NCBI RefSeq assembly: GCF_003254525.1
Contig: NZ_QFYS01000002.1
Coordinates: 124,001 to 188,000 of the forward strand
DNA from: Phenylobacterium kunshanense
GTDB taxonomy: Bacteria; Pseudomonadota; Alphaproteobacteria; Caulobacterales; Caulobacteraceae
Reading direction: 5' to 3'
Length of the DNA stretch: 64,000 bases
A program made the position numbers and the translations under genes. Shown here in pieces: positions 59,195 through 64,000 of this stretch (its first letter is position 1; every line of letters starts with the position of its first letter). The notes beneath the pieces are model-generated. The model was not told the origin of the DNA and made no database searches. It worked only from the letters and a program-made list of their open reading frames with translations.

Positions 59195-60898
59195 GTGAGC
59201 GCGGACGCGGCGGAACCCAAAAGAGGCGCCCTTGCCGCCCTGGCGATCTTCCTGGAGCGCCGCGCCCTAGTGATGCTGGCCCTGGGGTTCGCCTCGGGCC
59301 TGCCGAACCTCCTGATCTTCGACACCCTGTCGCTGTGGCTGCGCGAGGCGGGCCTGTCGCTGAAGGTCATCTCGATCTTCGCCCTGGCGACGCTGTCCTA
59401 CTCGCTGAAGTTCCTGTGGGCCCCGCTGATCGACCGCACCCAGGTGCCGGTTCTGACGCGCCTCCTGGGTCATCGCCGGAGCTGGATGATCGTGCTGCAG
59501 GTCCTGCTGATGCTGGGCCTGTGGCTGATCTCCGGGACCGACCCGGCGATCAATCTCGGCGCCATGGCCGCTTTCGCCGCCCTCGTGGCCTTCGTCTCGG
59601 CGACCCAGGACATCGTCATCGACGCCTGGCGGATCGAGGCCGCCGAGGTCGAGAAGCAGGGGGCCATGGCCGCCGCCTACCAGTGGGGCTACCGGATCGC
59701 GATGATCGTCGCCGGCGCGGCGCCCCTGCTGCTGGCCGAGGCCTACGGCTGGAGCGCCTCGTACGCGGTCATGGCGGGCCTGATGCTGTTCGGCGTACTC
59801 GGCGTGCTCGGCGCCCCGCGCGAGAAGGCCCACGCGATCCGGCCGATCCACGCCGAAGGCGTGCCGAGCCGGCCCGCGCTGGAGATCCCGGAGTGGATCG
59901 GCCGGCTTGCCGTCTTCGCCCTCGGCGCCCTGCTGCTGGGCTCGGGGCTCGCCGCCGACGCCTCGATGCTGTCGGCCCTGCTGAGCGCCCAGGGAGCGAA
60001 TGGGGCCGCCGACGCCGTCCGTGGCGCGTGGGAGATGAAACCTGAGGGCGTCTACGTCCAGCTCCTGGCGGTCGCCGTCGGCCTCGCGATCATCGTCCTG
60101 GCCATCTGTCCCATCCCGGGCGTCAGGACCCGGCCCGGGGTCTATCTGTTCGCCGCGCTGGGCGATCCGCTGCGCGACTTCCTGGCCCGGTATCGCGGCG
60201 TGGCGGCGCTGATCCTGGCGCTGATCTGCCTCTACCGGCTGTCGGACTTCGTGCTGAACATCATGAACCCGTTCTACGCCGACCTCGGCTTCACCAAGGT
60301 CGAGATCGCCGAGGCGCGGAAGGTGTTCGGCGTGGTGATGACGGTGATCGGCGTCGGCATGGGCGGCTTCCTGGTGGCCCGCCTGGGCATGATGCGGGCG
60401 CTGGTGATCGGCGCCTTCGCCGGGCCGATCAGCAACCTCGCCTTCGGCTGGCTGGCGATCCAGGGGCCCCAGCTCTGGGCCCTGTTCGTGGCCATCGGCA
60501 TCGACAACGTGGCGGGCGGCGTCGCCGGCACCTGCCTGATCGCCTACATGTCCAGCCTGACCACCGCGGGCTTCACGGCCACGCAGTACGCGCTGTTCTC
60601 GTCGCTATACGCCTTGCCGGGAAAACTGGTGGCTTCGCAGTCCGGGCGGATCGTCGAGGGCTCGGCCGCCTCGGCGGACGCAGGGGGGGCGATCGCGGGC
60701 CTGAAGGGGCTGTTCGCCGGCCTGCCGCCGGAGGCCTTCGCCGGCGCCATGGCCAAGTCGGGGGTGACCCCGGCAGCCCTGGGCGCGGGCTACCTGGTCT
60801 TCTTCCTCTACTCGTCGCTGGTGGGGGTCGCGGCGATCATTCTGGCGTTCATGGTCGCCGCCCGCGAGCGCGACCGGGCCAAGGCCGACAAACCCTAG
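59195..60898 (+). CDS. AmpG-type muropeptide permease (MFS)
   Basis: Inner-membrane transporter of 567 aa for GlcNAc-anhydro-MurNAc peptides released from peptidoglycan, feeding wall recycling and, in other bacteria, beta-lactamase induction. The N-terminal part fits AmpG: LVMLALGFASGLPNLLIFDTLSLWLREAGLSLKVISIF, then SYSLKFLWAPLIDRTQVPVL and SATQDIVIDAWRIEAAE. At least 12 helices can be placed. It has an extra soluble part (about 200-290) typical of alphaproteobacterial AmpG. Start is GTG 59195. It ends sharing CTAG with the convergent protease gene. Confidence 0.88.
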   Translation: MSADAAEPKRGALAALAIFLERRALVMLALGFASGLPNLLIFDTLSLWLREAGLSLKVISIFALATLSYSLKFLWAPLIDRTQVPVLTRLLGHRRSWMIVLQVLLMLGLWLISGTDPAINLGAMAAFAALVAFVSATQDIVIDAWRIEAAEVEKQGAMAAAYQWGYRIAMIVAGAAPLLLAEAYGWSASYAVMAGLMLFGVLGVLGAPREKAHAIRPIHAEGVPSRPALEIPEWIGRLAVFALGALLLGSGLAADASMLSALLSAQGANGAADAVRGAWEMKPEGVYVQLLAVAVGLAIIVLAICPIPGVRTRPGVYLFAALGDPLRDFLARYRGVAALILALICLYRLSDFVLNIMNPFYADLGFTKVEIAEARKVFGVVMTVIGVGMGGFLVARLGMMRALVIGAFAGPISNLAFGWLAIQGPQLWALFVAIGIDNVAGGVAGTCLIAYMSSLTTAGFTATQYALFSSLYALPGKLVASQSGRIVEGSAASADAGGAIAGLKGLFAGLPPEAFAGAMAKSGVTPAALGAGYLVFFLYSSLVGVAAIILAFMVAARERDRAKADKP

Positions 60899-61725
60899 TT
60901 GTCCAGGCAGACCACCTGGGCGACCTGCAGCTCGCGCCGCAGCTCGTCGGCCACATAGAAGTAGTTCTGCGGCGTGATCGACTCGCCGAGCGCCGCGGCG
61001 TCGGGCCGGCGACCGCTGCCGGCGACCGTCGCGCGGACCACCTCGGGCGCGGTGGTGTAGATTCGCCCTCGCCGCGGGCTCTCGGCGATCGTCACCCCGA
61101 GCACCCGGCCCTGCGCGTCCAGCGCCGGCGCGCCCGACAGGCCGCCGAGCGTGCCCTTCAGGCCCTCGGTCCGTCCCGTCTCGGCCCACACCAGCACGGG
61201 CTCGGTGCGGGCGCCATGTCCCCTGACCACAAGGTTCTCCCGGCCCAGCAGGCGCGAGCTCGCCTCTCCCGGCTGGCCTTGCGGGAACCCGGGATGAAAG
61301 GCGCGTTGCCCGCGACGCAGCGGCTCGGCCAGGGCGAGCGGCAGGGGCGCCGCGCCGCCTTCGGTGTAGAGCAGCGCCGCCTCCCCCCTCGGATCGATCC
61401 GCACGTTCACCGCCACGCCGGTGCCGGGGCCGACGACGATGGCGGTCCGCCGGCAGCCATCGACCACGTGCCGCGCCGTGAGCCACACGCCGTTCCGCGC
61501 GATGGAGAAGGCTGTGCCGGCGGCGGGACCGGCCTTGGTCGGCACGTCCACCACCACGGCGGGGTCGAAGGGAGAGGCGGGGCCGAGCGCCTCGCCGAGC
61601 GGGTCCGCGCCCTTTGGCGGCGGCGGCGGGGCGTCTGTGCGCTCGTCGCGTCCGAGGGCGGCGAACAGCAGCGCCACGGTGATCGACGCATAGACCGCCC
61701 AGTCTGGAAGCCGGGGGAAGCGCAT
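60895..61725 (-). CDS. Membrane-anchored trypsin-like serine protease
   Basis: A 276-aa S1-type (DegP-like) protease anchored by one helix (WAVYASITVALLFAAL, residues 9-24). His86 is in WLTARHVVDGC and Ser197 in LGGLSGAPALD, both typical, but the acid place, usually an Asp in D-L-A-L-L, reads GEAALLY with Glu115. This may lower or change activity. There is a Pro-rich linker (APPPPPKGADP) and a C-terminal end without a PDZ domain, so it is not a full HtrA. The stop shares CTAG with the AmpG stop. DUF350 follows upstream on the same strand. Confidence 0.82.
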   Translation of the reverse strand: MRFPRLPDWAVYASITVALLFAALGRDERTDAPPPPPKGADPLGEALGPASPFDPAVVVDVPTKAGPAAGTAFSIARNGVWLTARHVVDGCRRTAIVVGPGTGVAVNVRIDPRGEAALLYTEGGAAPLPLALAEPLRRGQRAFHPGFPQGQPGEASSRLLGRENLVVRGHGARTEPVLVWAETGRTEGLKGTLGGLSGAPALDAQGRVLGVTIAESPRRGRIYTTAPEVVRATVAGSGRRPDAAALGESITPQNYFYVADELRRELQVAQVVCLDN

Positions 61726-61742
61726 GCCCGCCGCGCCCCGCC

Positions 61743-62162
61743 TCAGCTACGCGCCGCGGCGATCAGGAGGGCGGTGGCGATCTTGGCCCCCACCAGCAGG
61801 GCGGCGGCCGACATCTCCCCATCCTGGATCCGCTTCGGCAGGCCGCGCAGCAGCATGTCCACCAGCCGGAAGACCAGCAGCTGCACCACCACGGTGACGC
61901 CGCCCCACAGCGCGATCTCGATGACGTTGGTCGAGGCCCGGAGCGAGGCGGAGAGCGGAATGGCGAGCCCCAGCAGTACGCCGCCCAGCGACACCGCCGC
62001 GGCGGTGTTGCCCTCGCGGATCAGGGTGATCTCCTTGTGCGGCGTCAGAAGCACATAGACCGCCGCCGCCGCGAACAGGATCAGCACCGTGACGCTGGCG
62101 TGGGCCAGGAACACGGGGAATCCGGACGCGAAGGCCTGGATCTCTGGCGAGGCTGTGGGCAT
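61743..62162 (-). CDS. DUF350 membrane protein
   Basis: A 139-aa inner-membrane protein of the DUF350 (YjfL/UPF0719) family with four hydrophobic helices: FLAHASVTVLILFAAAAVYVLL, NTAAAVSLGGVLLGLAIPLSA, IALWGGVTVVVQLLVF and SAAALLVGAKIATALLIAA. The paired GN-T-x-A-A-V-x-x-G-G and the repeat of the second half are the family features. DUF350 proteins are found with stress and membrane repair genes, function unproven. The start is ATG 62162. It is 17 bases upstream of the protease gene on the same strand, so they could share a transcript. Confidence 0.88.
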   Translation of the reverse strand: MPTASPEIQAFASGFPVFLAHASVTVLILFAAAAVYVLLTPHKEITLIREGNTAAAVSLGGVLLGLAIPLSASLRASTNVIEIALWGGVTVVVQLLVFRLVDMLLRGLPKRIQDGEMSAAALLVGAKIATALLIAAARS

Positions 62163-62239
62163 CAGACGCGTCCCCGAACTGTCGCGGGCATACCTATCAC
62201 AGCCAAGCTATCCACAGGAACGCGGCGCAGCGGCGCGGC

Positions 62240-63415
62240 CTACTCGGCCGCCTGCGGCGAGTCGGTTTCGGCCTTGCGGCGGGCGCTGGCGCGCAGCTTC
62301 TCGCTCTCGCTCTTGAGCTGGCCGCAGGCGGCAAGGATGTCGCGGCCGCGCGGCGTGCGGATCGGCGAGGCGTAGCCGCCACGGTTCAGGATCGCCGCGA
62401 ACTGCTCGATCGTGGACCAGGACGAGCACTCGTAGTCCGTGCCCGGCCAGGGGTTGAACGGGATCAGGTTGATCTTGGCGGGGATGCCCTTCAGCAGCTG
62501 GACCAGGGCCTTGGCCTCGGCCGGGCTGTCGTTGACGCCCTTCAGCATCACGTACTCGAAGGTCACCCGCTTGGCGTTGCCCAGGCCCGGATAGGCGCGG
62601 ATGCCGGCCATCAGATCCTTCAGCGGGTATTTCTTGTTGAGCGGCACCAGCTTCTCGCGCAGCTCGTCGTTGGTGGCGTGGAGCGAGATGGCCAGCATCG
62701 CCTGGGTCTTCTCGCCCAGCTCCTTGAGCATGGGCACGACGCCGGACGTGGAGACGGTGATCCGCCGGCGGGAGATCGCGATCCCCTCGTTGTCGGCGAT
62801 GATGTCGATGGCCTTGGCCACGTTGTCGAGGTTGTAGAGCGGCTCGCCCATGCCCATGAACACGATGTTCGAGAGCCGGCGGTCCTCCTTCGGCGACGGC
62901 CATTCGCCCAGGTCGTCGCGCGCCACCTGCACCTGGGCCACGATCTCGGCGGCGGTCAGGTTGCGCACCAGGGCCTGGGTGCCCGTGTGGCAGAAGGTGC
63001 AGTTCAGGGTGCAGCCGACCTGCGAGCTGACGCAGAGCGCGCCGGCCCGGCCGACGTCGGGGATGTAGACGGTCTCGACCTCGATCCCCGGCGCCATGCG
63101 GATCAGCCACTTGCGGGTGCCGTCCTTCGACACCTGCCGCTCGACCACCTCGGGCCGCGCCAGGGTGAACGCGGCGGCCATCGCCGCGCGGGTCTCCTTG
63201 GCGATGTCGGTCATCTGGGCGAAATCGGTGACGCCGTAGTGGTGCATCCAGCGCCAGGCCTGCGAGGCGCGCATCTTCGCCTTCTCGGGCGGAGCGACGC
63301 CGGCCTCCACCAGTGCGGCCGCCAGCTCCTGGCGGGACAGGCCCGTCAGGTTGATCGGTGCGGCCGGCTGGGCCGCGAGCGGTTGCGCCGGCGCGCGGCT
63401 GAGATCGAGGGTCAC
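62240..63415 (-). CDS. rlmN: 23S rRNA A2503 C2-methyltransferase, dual tRNA A37
   Basis: Radical-SAM methyltransferase of 391 aa that adds a methyl to C2 of A2503 in 23S rRNA and A37 of tRNA. It has [23 protein letters not shown] with the C-x3-C-x2-C cluster, [36 protein letters not shown] and the C-terminal [18 protein letters not shown]. The second catalytic Cys is in [20 protein letters not shown]. The start is GTG 63415 or TTG 63421 (two residues longer). Divergent from the quinone reductase gene. Confidence 0.96.
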   Translation of the reverse strand: MTLDLSRAPAQPLAAQPAAPINLTGLSRQELAAALVEAGVAPPEKAKMRASQAWRWMHHYGVTDFAQMTDIAKETRAAMAAAFTLARPEVVERQVSKDGTRKWLIRMAPGIEVETVYIPDVGRAGALCVSSQVGCTLNCTFCHTGTQALVRNLTAAEIVAQVQVARDDLGEWPSPKEDRRLSNIVFMGMGEPLYNLDNVAKAIDIIADNEGIAISRRRITVSTSGVVPMLKELGEKTQAMLAISLHATNDELREKLVPLNKKYPLKDLMAGIRAYPGLGNAKRVTFEYVMLKGVNDSPAEAKALVQLLKGIPAKINLIPFNPWPGTDYECSSWSTIEQFAAILNRGGYASPIRTPRGRDILAACGQLKSESEKLRASARRKAETDSPQAAE

Positions 63416-63562
63416 GCCCAAGGCAGGGGTCCTTCTGGAAGGCCGCGAATATAGGTGACAGACCGCAGGTCACCAAATTCCTCACGCCGCGGGCACTTCA
63501 AACATCCGTTCGACATCGCTAGGGTCGCGCCAACTCAAGGACCCGAGCGGGAGAGAACGTCC

Positions 63563-64000
63563 ATGAAAGCGCTGTTGAGCAAGGCCGTCGGCGGGCCCGA
63601 GACCCTGGTGCTGGAGGACGTGCCCGAACCCGTCGCCAAGCCCGGCCAGGCGGTCGTCGAGGTGAAAGCCATCGGGGTCAACTTCCCGGACGTGCTGATC
63701 ATCGAGGACAAGTACCAGTTCAAGCCCGAGCGCCCCTTCTCGCCAGGCGGCGAGATCGCCGGGGTGGTGAAGTCGGTGGGCGAGGGCGTCACCAATGTGA
63801 AGCCGGGCGACCGGGTGCTGGGCAACACCGGGTGGGGCGGCATGGCCGAGCAACTCGCGCTCGAGGCCTCGCGCCTGGTGAAGATCCCCGACTCCATGCC
63901 GTTCGACGAGGCCGCGGCCTTTATAATGACCTACGGCACAAGCTGGCACGCCCTGAAGGACCGGGCGCACCTGAAGGCCGGCCAGTCACTGCTGGTGCTG
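63563..64000 (+). CDS. NADPH:quinone reductase / zinc-binding dehydrogenase, 3' end outside window
   Basis: Medium-chain dehydrogenase/reductase family. The visible 146 residues begin MKALLSKAVGGPETLVLEDV and include the GroES-like fold with VKAIGVNFPDVLIIEDKYQFKP, GGEIAGVVKSVGEGVTNVKPGDRVLG and MTYGTSWHALKDRAHLKAGQSLLVL, which leads into the NAD(P) domain (cut at 64000). This N-terminus is that of QOR-like enzymes that reduce quinones or act on enoyl compounds and lack the catalytic zinc ligands. ATG 63563 has a GAGAG site. Divergent from rlmN across 147 bases. Confidence 0.9.
   Translation, partial: MKALLSKAVGGPETLVLEDVPEPVAKPGQAVVEVKAIGVNFPDVLIIEDKYQFKPERPFSPGGEIAGVVKSVGEGVTNVKPGDRVLGNTGWGGMAEQLALEASRLVKIPDSMPFDEAAAFIMTYGTSWHALKDRAHLKAGQSLLVL

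Noticed and set aside
62207-62215. DnaA-like box CTATCCACA before rlmN
   Set aside because: One mismatch to the consensus and no second box nearby, so not called as a feature. It is mentioned with the comM box.
1-64000. CRISPR arrays, insertion sequences, prophage or integrase genes
   Set aside because: No regularly spaced direct repeats, transposase-like proteins or phage structural genes were seen on either strand.

Overview
This window looks like a chromosomal segment of an alphaproteobacterium of the family Caulobacteraceae (Phenylobacterium or Caulobacter-like). The reasons are very high GC with strong G/C at third codon positions, a CC0125/CC1285-type lipoprotein, a hybrid kinase that matches Caulobacter ShkA residue by residue where I could compare, a perfect CtrA box (TTAA-N7-TTAAC) beside GANTC sites, the rph/hrcA-grpE arrangement, and three surface proteins with PEPxxWA-CTERM tails. 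The genus is inference. I see no prophage, insertion sequence or CRISPR array; this is mostly compact core chromosome.

Layout. 1-6 kb: EmrAB-type efflux genes facing a ubiquinone-biosynthesis hydroxylase across a promoter with two identical-type palindromes, then Trm112-like, LON-domain, CnoX-type thioredoxin and ProXp-ala genes. 6-9 kb: a PEP-CTERM gene behind a CtrA box, a DUF6065 gene, tRNA-Gly(GCC) with its promoter, nitronate monooxygenase. 9-15 kb: an exported caspase-Sel1 protein paired with an exported SH3 protein, facing a membrane hybrid histidine kinase. 15-22 kb: MAPEG, KTSC, argG, kup, SDR, MarC, pyrF. 22-26 kb: pfkB-hisB-hisH-hisA-hisF-hisE. 26-33 kb: fabA-fabB, a second SH3 protein, a 2-hydroxyacid dehydrogenase, an S9 peptidase, a ThiF/VOC pair. 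33-38 kb: hslV, an exported NTF2-like gene, hslU and an M48 lipoprotein. 38-44 kb: PfpI-like, SDR, nth, dnaN, two PEP-CTERM genes. 44-49 kb: grpE, hrcA, rph, then a regulatory-rich zone with two unreported-size microproteins (34 and 35 aa), repeats, a thioesterase and a HTH/DUF2975 pair. 49-57 kb: rdgB-hemW-rsmI-yraN, SirB1-like, gshB, comM/yifB, and a LuxR-type gene with another gene nested out of frame. 57-64 kb: the ShkA-like kinase, AmpG, a trypsin-like protease, DUF350, rlmN and a truncated quinone reductase.

How the genes work together. Clear pathway groups are histidine synthesis (five genes), unsaturated fatty acid synthesis (fabA-fabB), protein quality control (hslV/hslU, hrcA-grpE, CnoX, M48, caspase) and nucleotide/genome upkeep (dnaN, nth, rdgB, pyrF, rph). 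Cell-cycle and second-messenger wiring is suggested by the CtrA box, GANTC sites, a perfect DnaA box before comM and the ShkA-like kinase.

The most notable candidates for undescribed biology are (a) the nested gene inside the LuxR-HTH/transmembrane gene, (b) a three-gene cassette of a 35-aa membrane protein, DUF2975 and a HTH regulator behind clustered TATCGA palindromes, (c) two microproteins that share a TGC-N3-GCA palindrome just upstream of the start, and (d) the exported caspase/SH3 pair. All function calls were made by reading the sequence; no database search was run.
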